Shown piece by piece: positions 1-8,402 of a DNA stretch of 64,000 nucleotides. The notes beneath the pieces were generated by a model. The model was not told the DNA's origin, made no database searches, and saw only the letters and a list, made by a program, of their open reading frames with translations. The first letter of the stretch is position 1. The number at the start of each line of letters is the position of its first letter. A program made the position numbers and the translations under genes. This stretch comes from Candidatus Saccharimonadota bacterium. Lineage in GTDB: Bacteria; Patescibacteriota; Saccharimonadia; Saccharimonadales; Saccharimonadaceae. Where the stretch lies: contig JAATFU010000007.1 of the NCBI GenBank assembly GCA_015655045.1, positions 155,464 through 219,463 of the forward strand, written 5' to 3'.

Positions 1-206
1 TGTATGTGGGATTTAAGTCTCAGGAGGACATGGTCTTCTTAAGCAATAAAATCACTCCAGCGAATGGTCAATTCGGCATGAAGCTTGGCGATGGCGCCGT
101 GGGCTTTTTTGTCTTCGCAGCCGATATGCAAACAAGTCTTGAGCTACACCTGGTTGGCTATGCGAGTACAACTGATCCACATTATAACGATCTCGTGGTG
201 TACTAG
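1..206 (+). CDS. Hypothetical protein, C-terminal part (runs in from the left edge)
   Basis: An open frame enters from the left edge and stops at TAG 204-206. About 67 residues are visible. A GTG at 6 is an internal candidate start but the frame is open before it, so the gene is treated as 5'-truncated. The visible part is a mix of small and hydrophobic residues ending in ...DLVVY, with no membrane segment or motif I recognise. It lies 9 nt before the FBP-domain gene and probably shares its transcript. Function unknown. Confidence 0.45.
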   Translation, partial: YVGFKSQEDMVFLSNKITPANGQFGMKLGDGAVGFFVFAADMQTSLELHLVGYASTTDPHYNDLVVY

Positions 207-215
207 GAAATTTCA

Positions 216-737
216 ATGAAAACAGTAGACCACGAGGAATTTAATCGTCTTATACAGGTAGCTAACCTGAAACCTCGTTTGAAAAAAGAACTCAAATTCG
301 AAAATAGTACCATTGAGCTTCCCGACGATTGGTCCGAGTTCGAACTCATCTCGATCGCTGATCGCACAGGTGATAAAGGTATTTTACTGTTACAACCCAA
401 GGAGACGCTTTTTATAGCACCCTATGAGCTAACGCGTCGCATTATTGATTCGAGTACGGGACGTGATCGAGCTATTATCTGTGACTTTTGTTATACCTGG
501 CAGCCCGGCTCCAATGCTGCATCTATTACCTTCTTAGATACAGCTACGAAACATAGCGTAGGATTCTTATGTTGCAGTGATCTTGCCTGTAGCCAACACG
601 TCCGAACGGCAACGAAGGCCTCACTTCGCTCTCGGGCTCATCTACGCGAGAATCTCTCGAATGACGAGCGCGTCTCACGGCTTAAATCACGGCTGTTAAA
701 GAAAATTGAGCAGCTGCACCTGCAACCTATTACGTAG
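216..737 (+). CDS. FBP/FusB-type C-terminal zinc-finger protein
   Basis: A 173-residue protein whose C-terminal half carries the treble-clef signature of the FBP/FusB family: ICDFC near residue 91, GFLCCSDLAC near 116-125, then a basic helical tail rich in Arg and Leu. Known members (FusB, FBP) bind elongation factor G and, in some Gram-positives, rescue it from fusidic acid; the cysteines bind one zinc. The N-terminal half (EEFNRLIQ..., about residues 7-80) is helical plus beta and matches the usual two-domain plan and length. EF-G binding is inferred from the family. It starts 9 nt after the preceding stop. No resistance claim is supported by sequence alone. Confidence 0.75.
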   Translation: MKTVDHEEFNRLIQVANLKPRLKKELKFENSTIELPDDWSEFELISIADRTGDKGILLLQPKETLFIAPYELTRRIIDSSTGRDRAIICDFCYTWQPGSNAASITFLDTATKHSVGFLCCSDLACSQHVRTATKASLRSRAHLRENLSNDERVSRLKSRLLKKIEQLHLQPIT

Positions 738-763
738 TCCTGTAGTCCCTCTTATCCTACGGC

Positions 764-1528
764 TTATTGATCAAGCAGAATAGCATTCTCTGGCATATAG
801 GCCGCCTCAACAGCAACCGACTGCAGATAATCAAAATCTATGGGGGTAGGCGAAGCAACCAGCATAAGGTTCTGCTCGGCTTTTGAAGGAAAGAGATGAT
901 CTGCTTGATATAGTGCAACTGCGTTAAACTGTTCGCCAAATGTTGCGATAAGCTCGTGGGTTAGTCGTTGACGAAACGTTCGATACTCTGAAATGAAGTT
1001 TATTGTCATAAAGCCATTGATCGTTAGGTGCTGCTTATATAAACTGACGGCTTCACGTGTCAAAAGCGAGTAGGGGATATCGTAACCAGAGAAGGCGTCA
1101 AGGATAATCATGTCATACGTGTCAGTGCTGTTCGTCACATAGTCTCGCCCGTCGGCAATAATAATCTTCAACCGTGGATCGTCTTCAAGCTTAAAATACT
1201 GCCGGGCAAGCTCGGGTAGTAAGCTATCAATCTCCACTACGTCGATACGAATATCATTAAATCGCTCAAGGACTGCCTTTGGCAACATAAAGACTCCACC
1301 GCCAATGAGGAGAATATGTTTTGGCCGACGACTCTCAATCATCTCAAGGAATCGCTGATTATAATTAAAGAGTAGTTCTGGATCGTCATCCGTGGCCATG
1401 CCGGACTGTGGCGACTGCCGGTTTCCATACAAAATACGAGCCGGCCGACCATCGTAGATTGTATCGACAACTTTATACGTGCCGAGCTCACTTGAGCCTT
1501 CAAAAAGAGTTGTGTGATGAAATGTCAT
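764..1528 (-). CDS. Spermidine-synthase-like methyltransferase-fold protein
   Basis: A 254-residue protein with the spermine/spermidine synthase Rossmann fold: a short beta-hairpin N-terminus, then ILLIGGGVFMLP (motif I, about residue 93), VVEIDSLLPELAR (acidic end of beta 2), IIIADGRDYV and YDMIILDAFSG. These are the aminopropyl/SAM-binding motifs of the family. Length is slightly under typical SpeE, and many CPR members are of unknown substrate, so polyamine synthesis is only a possibility. On the minus strand a TATACT box (plus-strand AGTATA 1535-1540) sits 6 nt before the ATG, so the mRNA is probably leaderless. It is divergent from the GNAT gene. Confidence 0.75.
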   Translation of the reverse strand: MTFHHTTLFEGSSELGTYKVVDTIYDGRPARILYGNRQSPQSGMATDDDPELLFNYNQRFLEMIESRRPKHILLIGGGVFMLPKAVLERFNDIRIDVVEIDSLLPELARQYFKLEDDPRLKIIIADGRDYVTNSTDTYDMIILDAFSGYDIPYSLLTREAVSLYKQHLTINGFMTINFISEYRTFRQRLTHELIATFGEQFNAVALYQADHLFPSKAEQNLMLVASPTPIDFDYLQSVAVEAAYMPENAILLDQ

Positions 1529-1570
1529 ACCTTAAGTATACAGTTCCTGGACGCATGATAGTCTTTGTGT

Positions 1571-1576
1571 TATAAC
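1571..1576 (+). promoter_or_regulatory. -10 box of a leaderless promoter for the GNAT gene
   Basis: TATAAC lies 7 nt before the ATG at 1584, which would put the transcription start on or next to the start codon. A weak -35-like TGGACG lies at 1549-1554. No Shine-Dalgarno sequence could fit. Confidence 0.5.
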
Positions 1577-1583
1577 ATGAGAT

Positions 1584-2096
1584 ATGTTTTTACCTGGCGA
1601 TATAGAAACCGAGATGACAGGGCTTTCCATTCGGAAGCTAACGGCCGACGACGCACCTACCTATTTTGAGGCAGTCGATAGAAACCGTGCTCACCTTAGT
1701 CAGTTTAGTGATCAGACTTCCAGCACGTATCCAAACCTTGAAAGTGTCCAGGCTTCAATCAAGGAATATCCGTATATTACCCGTACGGAACTTGGCGACG
1801 TGAGAACGCGTCTGGGTATATGGTCTCACGATACCTTTGTGGGCTCAATTAATGTGACAACTGGTAACGTTGGCGCAGAGATTGGATATTGGCTCGACGA
1901 AGCCTACACCGGAATGGGATACGCAACCTGTGCGGTTCGCGCCCTGACCGAATTTGCAAAACGGCACTACGAGACTGTTTTCGCTACCGTCTACGAGGGC
2001 AACCAGGCAAGTCGAGCGGTCTTAGAGCGCGCAGACTATTCCCTTACAAATGTCTTTACGGTGGACGGCCATGACGTTCACCTGTTCAACGCGTAA
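1584..2096 (+). CDS. GNAT family N-acetyltransferase (RimJ/RimL-like)
   Basis: A 170-residue protein with the GNAT fold in the RimJ/RimL arrangement: LSIRKLTADDAPTYFEAV at the N-terminus, then ...AEIGYWLDEAYTGMGYATCA (acetyl-CoA binding loop, Q/RxxGxG-like 'YTGMGYAT', about residues 97-115), and VYEGNQASRAVLERADY (the N-x-A-S-x-x-V-L-E element near the C-terminus). Members transfer acetyl groups from acetyl-CoA to protein N-termini or small molecules; the substrate here is unknown. The start at 1584 is chosen because a TATAAC box sits 7 nt upstream. Full length for the family. Confidence 0.85.
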   Translation: MFLPGDIETEMTGLSIRKLTADDAPTYFEAVDRNRAHLSQFSDQTSSTYPNLESVQASIKEYPYITRTELGDVRTRLGIWSHDTFVGSINVTTGNVGAEIGYWLDEAYTGMGYATCAVRALTEFAKRHYETVFATVYEGNQASRAVLERADYSLTNVFTVDGHDVHLFNA

Positions 2097-2218
2097 GGAG
2101 AGCATCGTAGGGGGGGCATACGCCTGAGTGCAGCTATGCTCGGCAAGTAGGCCATTGCGTACGCTCATAATAAACTCTTAATAAATCGAGGTTTGAAATA
2201 AAGCAGGTTGAACCTTCG

Positions 2219-2224
2219 TATAAT
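2219..2224 (+). promoter_or_regulatory. Consensus -10 box for the sigma factor operon
   Basis: A perfect TATAAT lies 11 nt before the CTG at 2236. No good -35 is visible at 16-18 nt (TTGAAA at 2193-2198 is 20 nt away). A transcription start near 2231 leaves almost no leader, limiting where translation can begin. Confidence 0.55.
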
Positions 2225-2235
2225 GAACATGAAAG

Positions 2236-2754
2236 CTGCAAGACGAAACACATCTCATTCAGCAAATCATCAAAGGGAAACGTAATGCCTACGAGAAATT
2301 AGTCGAACGCTATCATGTGGGGCTTATTATCCACTGCGAGCGATTACTCGGGAATCGACAAGACGCCGAAGATATCGCCCAAGAAGCTTTTATGAAAGCA
2401 TACGAAAAACTCACTGATTTTGATTCGAGCAAGGCACGATTTTCGACCTGGCTCTACCGAATCGCAACCAATAAAGCCCTCGATGTATTACGTCAAACGA
2501 AACATACGACCAATATTGAAGACGTCGAGACATTACTTGACGACATTGCACCAACGCTCGATTTTGATGAACGCGACAGTATTCGTCGAGCAGTCGCTGA
2601 CTTGATGCCACCTGAATATAGCCAGGTCATTAAGGCTTACTACTGGCAGGGGCAAAGCTACGATCAGATTGCCCAAGGCCTTCACGTTCCCCGCGCAACC
2701 ATTGGTACATGGATTCGACGAGCCAAGCAACAATTACTGGAGGTACTCTCATGA
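2236..2754 (+). CDS. ECF-like sigma-70 family RNA polymerase sigma factor
   Basis: About 172 residues if read from CTG 2236. Region 2 is clear (AYEKLVERYH, DAEDIAQEAFMKAYEKL, FSTWLYRIATNKALDVLR) and so is region 4 (LMPPEYSQVIKAYYWQGQSYDQIA...TWIRRAKQQLLEVL), so this is an alternative sigma factor that redirects RNA polymerase. The first ordinary start codon, GTG 2317, would remove about 27 residues of region 2.1, and the frame is open back to a TGA at 2230-2232 without ATG, GTG or TTG. Hence CTG 2236 is my best start, directly after a TATAAT-driven transcription start. The stop overlaps the next gene's ATG (ATGA), so the two are translationally coupled. Confidence 0.8.
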   Translation: MQDETHLIQQIIKGKRNAYEKLVERYHVGLIIHCERLLGNRQDAEDIAQEAFMKAYEKLTDFDSSKARFSTWLYRIATNKALDVLRQTKHTTNIEDVETLLDDIAPTLDFDERDSIRRAVADLMPPEYSQVIKAYYWQGQSYDQIAQGLHVPRATIGTWIRRAKQQLLEVLS

Positions 2755-4013
2755 ACTATACCCAACTCGATCACTACCTAACAGCTGCCCGCAAAGGACA
2801 TGGTAATAGGGGGTTTGTCACGAAAACGATGAGCCAAATTAACCAATCTGAAACTTTTTTCCGCGTTCTCCGTACAACAAAGGACAAGCAATTAAACGGA
2901 GCACACACTATGAACAAACGACACCTTTCAGCATTCGCACTCATGGCAATTATTGCCGGTGTAGTCCTTGTACTTTCTGGTAGTACCTACGCCGCCTATA
3001 AACTCTTATGGCCAAAGCCAGACGTCCACATCTCCCAACCGACCACTTCTGTGAGTGGGCGACAAGAAGTCGCGATTTCCTTTGCCCAATGCGGAGACGA
3101 GAATATTGCCTCTCGCTATGAACTCAAGAAGAGTGCCACCATCACCATTGATGAAGTACCGCAGGTCGTCAAGGCTCACTGTGAACTTGATGCCATCACA
3201 ACCTGGGCAAATAGCGCCTTTCCTCACGATAACGAGCTATCTTCTCCGCTGAGCACCACCGAACATGATAGTACGCGACTTTCGACTTCTATGGCGACAC
3301 ATATTAAATCCCAGGACAATTCAAGTATGACCTTTGTGGGCCTGACAAAGTATAACCAAACCGACACCACATTTCCCCTCACCTCAGCCACCCGCTTTAT
3401 TGCCGATGGACGAGACGTCTCGGCCAGTACCCTCACCTCAGCTGATCCCGTTATGTATATTACCAGCGATACAATCCATACTGTTCCAATAGGTGACTGT
3501 ACGCCCGAGCACTGTAATACATCCGGGACAATCACCGCGAGCAAGCTAGTTGCCGTTGTCAAGCTAAGCTTACCTTTTCAGTACTACGATCAGTATGCAT
3601 GGCAATCACTAGCCGAACGCACCACGTGTCAAGGTAATTCAAACGATAGCTGTTTAAGCGGCTTTGTAGGCTCGATTGACCTATATGTGGGAAACGCCAG
3701 GATTAGTGATAATAGCCTCCAAATGAAAGAAATCCAAGGTGTCGTCACTCAGCTGAGCGGGACAACTACTACCATTCGCTCATCGTCAGGGACACTCTTC
3801 ACCATCTCAACCCCGACTGACGTCGTCGCGACGTATAATACCAAGAAGGCATCTCTATATAATAACCAGCTCGTCAAGCTCGGCAGTAGCCTTATGGTTC
3901 GCTATATCGAGAAGACCGATCAACACAGTAAGGCTCTCGTCGCCAGCAGTCTCCTTTCGGTGGAACTACAGATTGAAATGGTAGGAAAAAGTGATCCAAC
4001 GACCGCGTATTAG
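2751..4013 (+). CDS. Single-pass membrane protein coupled to the sigma factor (candidate anti-sigma)
   Basis: A 420-residue protein beginning at ATG 2751, which overlaps the sigma factor stop by 4 nt. Residues 1-55 are polar and cytoplasmic-looking. One membrane segment follows at about 57-80 (ALMAIIAGVVLVLSGSTYAAY), and the rest is a long extracytoplasmic Ser/Thr-rich domain with a few cysteines. I do not see a zinc-binding anti-sigma ZAS motif. Position, coupling and topology suggest a membrane regulator of the sigma factor (inference). A hairpin at 4046-4083 terminates the unit. Confidence 0.65.
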   Translation: MNYTQLDHYLTAARKGHGNRGFVTKTMSQINQSETFFRVLRTTKDKQLNGAHTMNKRHLSAFALMAIIAGVVLVLSGSTYAAYKLLWPKPDVHISQPTTSVSGRQEVAISFAQCGDENIASRYELKKSATITIDEVPQVVKAHCELDAITTWANSAFPHDNELSSPLSTTEHDSTRLSTSMATHIKSQDNSSMTFVGLTKYNQTDTTFPLTSATRFIADGRDVSASTLTSADPVMYITSDTIHTVPIGDCTPEHCNTSGTITASKLVAVVKLSLPFQYYDQYAWQSLAERTTCQGNSNDSCLSGFVGSIDLYVGNARISDNSLQMKEIQGVVTQLSGTTTTIRSSSGTLFTISTPTDVVATYNTKKASLYNNQLVKLGSSLMVRYIEKTDQHSKALVASSLLSVELQIEMVGKSDPTTAY

Positions 4014-4045
4014 AATAGGCCACTTGATATAACTAAAGGAATATA

Positions 4046-4087
4046 ACAATACAGGGTTAGCTTATCGGCTAACTCTGTATTGTTTTG
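4046..4087. terminator. Bidirectional rho-independent terminator
   Basis: A 16-bp near-perfect stem (arms 4046-4061 and 4068-4083, 6-nt loop) followed by TTTT on the plus strand. The minus-strand gene's TAG stop (4069-4071) lies inside the stem, so the hairpin serves both convergent genes. Confidence 0.75.
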
Positions 4088-4749
4088 GGTTGTTCTGGCA
4101 CAGAATAATCCGGCGCCCATCCGGTATCTAGTCGGGATGAATACGAGCCATCATTTGTATCAGCATACGGAACCTGTCTATCGCGAATAGTATCGACAAG
4201 CATTTCCGCCGCTGCTGCATCAAGTGGTGATTTAGCACGCTTCTGCTGAGGGCGATAATCTGCAAAGGGCAATATCCGTAAACTGCCCCCCAGATGTCCA
4301 GCTCGAGTTATCTGTTGAGTACGTGCAAAGGCAGTCTCGTGACCGTCAACATATGGCGCACTATCAACACTCATATAATCGAATACTTCAAAACCTGCAT
4401 GTACAAAACTTGGTGTTCCAAAGTCAGATCCAAGTGTTCGTGTCACGTGTGCGTGAATCGGTACGGAGGCCTGGTCAACTGTATCAAATCGCCAATCGAC
4501 AGAATCAAGCGGAGAACTAATATGACGTTCAGGCGGTAATGATACGAGAACAATTTTACCCATGAGGCGTTTTGCAATGTCTTTATTCTTTGCTAGCTTT
4601 TCAGCCTTTTCGCGAAGGCGATCAATATCGATTTGAAGCAGAGAGTCGGCGACGCGTTGCGTCTCAGCTATAAATGGCGAGAGCGTCGGGGTCTCTTCAC
4701 TCTTTTGGAACTGTCTATGTTCTCCGTCACTACTTTCAATCGGTCGCAT
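4069..4749 (-). CDS. Hypothetical soluble protein
   Basis: 226 residues, no signal peptide or membrane segment. Residues about 28-60 form a charged helix (DIDRLREKAEKLAKNKDIAKRL), followed by IVLVSLPPERH and a mixed region with several His, Asp and Tyr. I recognise no family. A TATAAT box (plus-strand ATTATA 4760-4765) is 10 nt before the ATG. Its stop lies in the shared terminator stem. It is a real gene by its promoter, terminator and unbroken frame, with no functional call. Confidence 0.6.
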   Translation of the reverse strand: MRPIESSDGEHRQFQKSEETPTLSPFIAETQRVADSLLQIDIDRLREKAEKLAKNKDIAKRLMGKIVLVSLPPERHISSPLDSVDWRFDTVDQASVPIHAHVTRTLGSDFGTPSFVHAGFEVFDYMSVDSAPYVDGHETAFARTQQITRAGHLGGSLRILPFADYRPQQKRAKSPLDAAAAEMLVDTIRDRQVPYADTNDGSYSSRLDTGWAPDYSVPEQPKTIQS

Positions 4750-4844
4750 GATGTATTTAATTATAACATCTTGAATAGATATGTCAAGATGGCAACCCTG
4801 ACCAATATTCTGCCACTCTCATTAAGAGCACGTATACTAGTACT

Positions 4845-5207
4845 ATGCATTTTGGTTCTAGATTACAGCACAGCTACGATGAGTTGAAGGATATATTCAC
4901 CGACAAAGAGGCGTGGTTCCTGTTCCGTATGTCAGCCTTCCTCGAGACCTTTGGCTGGACAGTGTTGATTGTAGGGATTCTCTTTAGCGCTTTTTCGTGG
5001 CCCGGTCACGACTTTGTATTGCCGCTGGCTGGTTCTATTCATGGGATTTTCTATTTGGTATATTTATTTATTGTGCTATTTGCTCATCGGAGTATGAGTT
5101 GGAGTATCTGGCGCTGTATCTTTGCCGAATTCATTAGTGTCGTACCCTACGGTGCACTCGTATTTGAGATGTGGGTAGCGTATCGTCGTCATCACCAGCT
5201 AACATAG
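4845..5207 (+). CDS. DUF3817 family integral membrane protein
   Basis: 120 residues with three predicted membrane helices. The family pattern is seen in FRMSAFLETFGWTVLIVG, then PLAGSIHGIFYLVYLF, then FAEFISVVPYGALVFEMWV. DUF3817 proteins are small membrane proteins of unknown function found widely in Actinobacteria and other groups. The ATG at 4845 is 6 nt after a TATACT box (4833-4838), so the transcript is likely leaderless. Length fits the family. Confidence 0.8.
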   Translation: MHFGSRLQHSYDELKDIFTDKEAWFLFRMSAFLETFGWTVLIVGILFSAFSWPGHDFVLPLAGSIHGIFYLVYLFIVLFAHRSMSWSIWRCIFAEFISVVPYGALVFEMWVAYRRHHQLT

Positions 5208-5229
5208 AAAAGTTGTTGCCTATATAGAT

Positions 5230-5268
5230 GTCGTCGGCGATAGCCATAGGAGAAATCGCCACGACGAC
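5230..5268. other. Hairpin between DUF3817 and FMN reductase genes
   Basis: Arms 5230-5241 and 5255-5268 pair over 12 bp with a 2-nt bulge. There is no T run on either strand, so it may be a weak terminator, an mRNA end stabiliser or a regulatory element. Confidence 0.4.
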
Positions 5269-5313
5269 CTCATGTGCTATATACTACATAGAGTAAAGAG
5301 GGGAGACATACGT

Positions 5314-5883
5314 ATGAAAGATTCACTAACTATTGCCGTACTTGCCGGTACAACGCGCGAACAGAGACAATCAATTCGCGCTGCTCGTTACATCGCGCAA
5401 TTCGGTAGCCAGTTGACGGGCATTGATATTATCTTTGTTGACCCTATGGAGTTTCACTTTGCCGGAGATGGTAATGACCCCGAAGGCAAAGACTCCCGCT
5501 ATACCGATATTACATCTCGGGCGGATGCTTTCTTTATCGTCTCGCCCGAATATAACCATAGCTTCCCCGGAAGCTTGAAGCGCATGCTCGATAGTGAACT
5601 TGAGAACTATATCCACAAACCGGTCGCTCTGGCTGGAGCAAGTAATGGCAATTGGGGTGGTGTCCGAGCTGTCGAAGCACTCGTAACAACTGTTCGTGAA
5701 ATGGGGCTCGTCGCTACCTTCACAAGCCCGTACTTTCCGCGCGTCCAAGATAGCTTTGATGACCATGATCAGCCTCGTACCGAGCAAAAAGAACGCATTG
5801 ATCGGAGTATTCAATCAGCCTACGATGAATTAATTTGGATGGCCAAAGCCCTCAAAGCTGCCCGAATGGATACAGCAAGTTGA
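5314..5883 (+). CDS. NADPH-dependent FMN reductase family protein
   Basis: 189 residues of flavodoxin-like fold: VLAGTTREQRQS at the N-terminus (phosphate-binding loop for FMN), IDIIFVDPMEF, and the hallmark SPEYNHSFPGSLKRMLD at about residue 78. NAD(P)H:FMN/quinone reductases of this family transfer electrons from NADPH to flavin or quinone. The ATG at 5314 was preferred over the in-frame ATG at 5272 because GAGGGGAG lies just upstream. Length matches the family. It stands alone, so its physiological acceptor is unknown. Confidence 0.85.
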   Translation: MKDSLTIAVLAGTTREQRQSIRAARYIAQFGSQLTGIDIIFVDPMEFHFAGDGNDPEGKDSRYTDITSRADAFFIVSPEYNHSFPGSLKRMLDSELENYIHKPVALAGASNGNWGGVRAVEALVTTVREMGLVATFTSPYFPRVQDSFDDHDQPRTEQKERIDRSIQSAYDELIWMAKALKAARMDTAS

Positions 5884-5931
5884 ACGTGAAGCATGTCTCA
5901 GATTAATATAAGAAAGTTAAGAATCTTTTCA

Positions 5932-5960
5932 TTGTCAAACTTTTAGCAAGATGCTACAGT
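5932..5960 (+). promoter_or_regulatory. Sigma-70-type promoter for the Ig-like surface protein
   Basis: TTGTCA (5932-5937), 17-nt spacer, TACAGT (5955-5960). It leaves a leader of roughly 75 nt before the ATG at 6044. Confidence 0.55.
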
Positions 5961-6043
5961 AAATAAAAATACAAAAGTGAGAGTTGTATATCTATTATTA
6001 TTGAAGTCGACTGGTGGTGGTCGAAAAGAGGAAGTCCACGCAC

Positions 6044-8317
6044 ATGAAGACAATTGGGAAGAAATTATACCAACGAACAAGCAATGTTGCATTAGCATTT
6101 ATTTTAACCGTAAGTAGTTTAAGTACAGTTGCACCGACTTTCTTCTCCCAGGTGGCTCACGCAGACACGACCTCCTCATCCATCGTCACCACCGCGGCGA
6201 CACCAAATGGCTGGAGCTCAACCGGCGCCACTGGTGCAGAGACCCGTAATGGCTCAACGGTAAGTTACGTCACCGACGCCACTGAACATACTCTTGGAAA
6301 CGGTGCGCTCCACATCACAACAAGCGCCGACACAACTACAAAGGCCCAGTTTATGAAACTAGGCAACTCTCTCCCACTCGCAAGTATTACCGGTTCCCTC
6401 GGTTACTCAACCAAACAAAATTCGGCTTCGTTTGTTGGTGGGGACGCCTCATATCAGATTCAGGTCTACCTTAATCCAGATGGCGCCAATACGAATAGTG
6501 GCTATGCTACTCTCGGTTATGAGCCTTACGTCAACGCAGGTACCGATGCAATCCACCAAGGCGTGTGGCAGAACTGGTCGATGAGTGACACAACTGGACA
6601 ATTCTATTCAAGCAAGACTATTGTAGGAAATAACGGTGGCGTAAGTGCAAGCCAAGGTTCAAGCACGTATACGCTTGGTCAAATAAAGACTATGTTTCCG
6701 CATGCAGTCGTCATTGCCTACGGTCTCAACGTTGGTGGTAATAATCCAAACTACGATGTCGAGGTAGATAATTTTACCTTTAATGGCACGGCATACAACT
6801 TCGAACCAGTACTTATTTCTACTCCTACGAATTTGGCACCCACAACGAATACATATACAAACAATGTCAACTTTAATAACACCTGGTCGGCCGTAAGTGG
6901 TGCCGTCGCGTATGAATACCAAACATCCAATGTACTTGCAAATAGCAGTACGCTCGGATCTATCATTTATCACGATTCATCGGACTTGAATGCAAACAAC
7001 TACGACCTAACCTCGTCAACGGTTGTCGTACGCCACAATAACCAAACCCCCCAGGGGACATACTATTGGCAAGTACGCGCCATTGACAGTAATGGAGTAG
7101 GGAGTAATTGGAGTAGCATTCGCAAAGTAACGGTCGATACGACCGCACCAGCTCCCCAGATAGTTAGTTCTGCACTAGTATCAGGCGTGACTCCCATTAA
7201 GGTTCAGACAAATGATACAAACATTAATTATAGCTACATTGAAATCAACAAAAACGGTGCATGGAAGGCCGCAACAACTGTAAACGGCGCCAACCCGGTG
7301 TGGAACTTTGATACCACCACTCTTCCCGATGGGCTCTATACAATTAAAGTTGATTCAGTCGACCTTGCTGGAAATGGCAAAGAAGTAACGTATAACTTTA
7401 CAATCGATAATCACGCGCCCATCCTGCATCCCAACATTACAAATGGCACAGTCAGTGGCACACAGACAATCACACTACTAATCGATGAGCCGCACCTCAA
7501 AGCTTCAAATATTCGTATCCTTGATATGCAAGGCGCTATTGTGAGCGTCAATGGAGTTAATCAAGGTGCCTATAACGGAGTTGGCACAGGTAATCCATTG
7601 ACCTACACCTGGAATACAAAGACTATTCCAGATGGAACATATAAAATATCTTATAGTGCAATAGACACTACCGATCACAGCGCTAGTGCACTATATAGTG
7701 TCGTAGTGGATAACACACCCCCTGCGCTTACAATTAATTCGCCAACTCAGCAGACCATTAGCGGAACAACCAGTAGTTTAACTGATCGTATTACAATTAC
7801 TGATGCAGCCGGCCGGCTAGTAGGTACCGCAACGGTGGAGCCTACACAAAATGCAAATGGCTCATTTAATTGGACTTTTACCCTTCCGACCCAAATTACA
7901 GCAGCCTCGACTACTTTTAGCGTCACGAGTGTGGATACTGCAAATAACCCCGCTACCCAGCAGGTGACTATAACCACTCCAGCTCCTGATCTCACCCAGC
8001 CGCCTGCCGGAGGCCCTAAGGTCCCACAGGGCGCAGCACCAAAAACCGCTCCAGCTACACCTAGTACCGCTACTGGCACCGCAGACACAGACACGACAGA
8101 TGCAGCCGTTTTAGGCGAGACAACTACCACGCCAAATTCAGCTCCAGCTACACAAGATACTGGTTCTTCAGATAATCCAGCCGCAATCCTTGGTGATGCC
8201 ACCACAAAGAATACCGGCATCGCCTGGTACTGGTGGATTATCATTGCCGCCGCCGTTATTGCAATTCTCTGGTGTATTATTGCCGCCGCACGACGTCACG
8301 GACAAGAAAAAGTCTAA
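6044..8317 (+). CDS. Secreted Ig-like repeat surface protein with C-terminal membrane anchor
   Basis: 757 residues from ATG 6044 (GAGGAAG upstream; the in-frame GTG at 6014 is less likely). There is a positively charged N-terminus, a signal peptide (about 15-42, ending AHA) and a long Thr/Ser/Asn-rich ectodomain. Several bacterial Ig-like/FN3-like repeats are marked by 'VDTTAPAPQIV', 'IDNHAPILHP' and 'VDNTPPALTI' at each boundary. A Pro/Thr/Ala-rich stalk follows, then a membrane helix (AWYWWIIIAAAVIAILWCII) and a basic tail. The layout fits a wall-spanning adhesin or structural protein. No enzymatic motif is seen. A terminator-type hairpin follows at 8344. Confidence 0.75.
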   Translation: MKTIGKKLYQRTSNVALAFILTVSSLSTVAPTFFSQVAHADTTSSSIVTTAATPNGWSSTGATGAETRNGSTVSYVTDATEHTLGNGALHITTSADTTTKAQFMKLGNSLPLASITGSLGYSTKQNSASFVGGDASYQIQVYLNPDGANTNSGYATLGYEPYVNAGTDAIHQGVWQNWSMSDTTGQFYSSKTIVGNNGGVSASQGSSTYTLGQIKTMFPHAVVIAYGLNVGGNNPNYDVEVDNFTFNGTAYNFEPVLISTPTNLAPTTNTYTNNVNFNNTWSAVSGAVAYEYQTSNVLANSSTLGSIIYHDSSDLNANNYDLTSSTVVVRHNNQTPQGTYYWQVRAIDSNGVGSNWSSIRKVTVDTTAPAPQIVSSALVSGVTPIKVQTNDTNINYSYIEINKNGAWKAATTVNGANPVWNFDTTTLPDGLYTIKVDSVDLAGNGKEVTYNFTIDNHAPILHPNITNGTVSGTQTITLLIDEPHLKASNIRILDMQGAIVSVNGVNQGAYNGVGTGNPLTYTWNTKTIPDGTYKISYSAIDTTDHSASALYSVVVDNTPPALTINSPTQQTISGTTSSLTDRITITDAAGRLVGTATVEPTQNANGSFNWTFTLPTQITAASTTFSVTSVDTANNPATQQVTITTPAPDLTQPPAGGPKVPQGAAPKTAPATPSTATGTADTDTTDAAVLGETTTTPNSAPATQDTGSSDNPAAILGDATTKNTGIAWYWWIIIAAAVIAILWCIIAAARRHGQEKV

Positions 8318-8343
8318 GTTCATACATATGACCTAAGGGCACC

Positions 8344-8375
8344 CATAGGCTTCATGCGTGAAGCCTATGTTTATT
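8344..8375 (+). terminator. Rho-independent terminator
   Basis: A perfect 11-bp stem (8344-8354 with 8359-8369), TGCG loop, then TTTATT. It closes the Ig-like protein gene. A GTG within the right arm is in frame with the next gene but is unlikely to be its start. Confidence 0.75.
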
Positions 8376-8402
8376 GCCAGAAGATGCTATACTTTAGATA
8401 TT

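Noticed and set aside
7747..8244. 165-residue minus-strand frame in the Ig-like gene
   Set aside because: Antisense to the Thr/Ala/Pro-rich stalk; low-complexity Val/Ala product with no start context.
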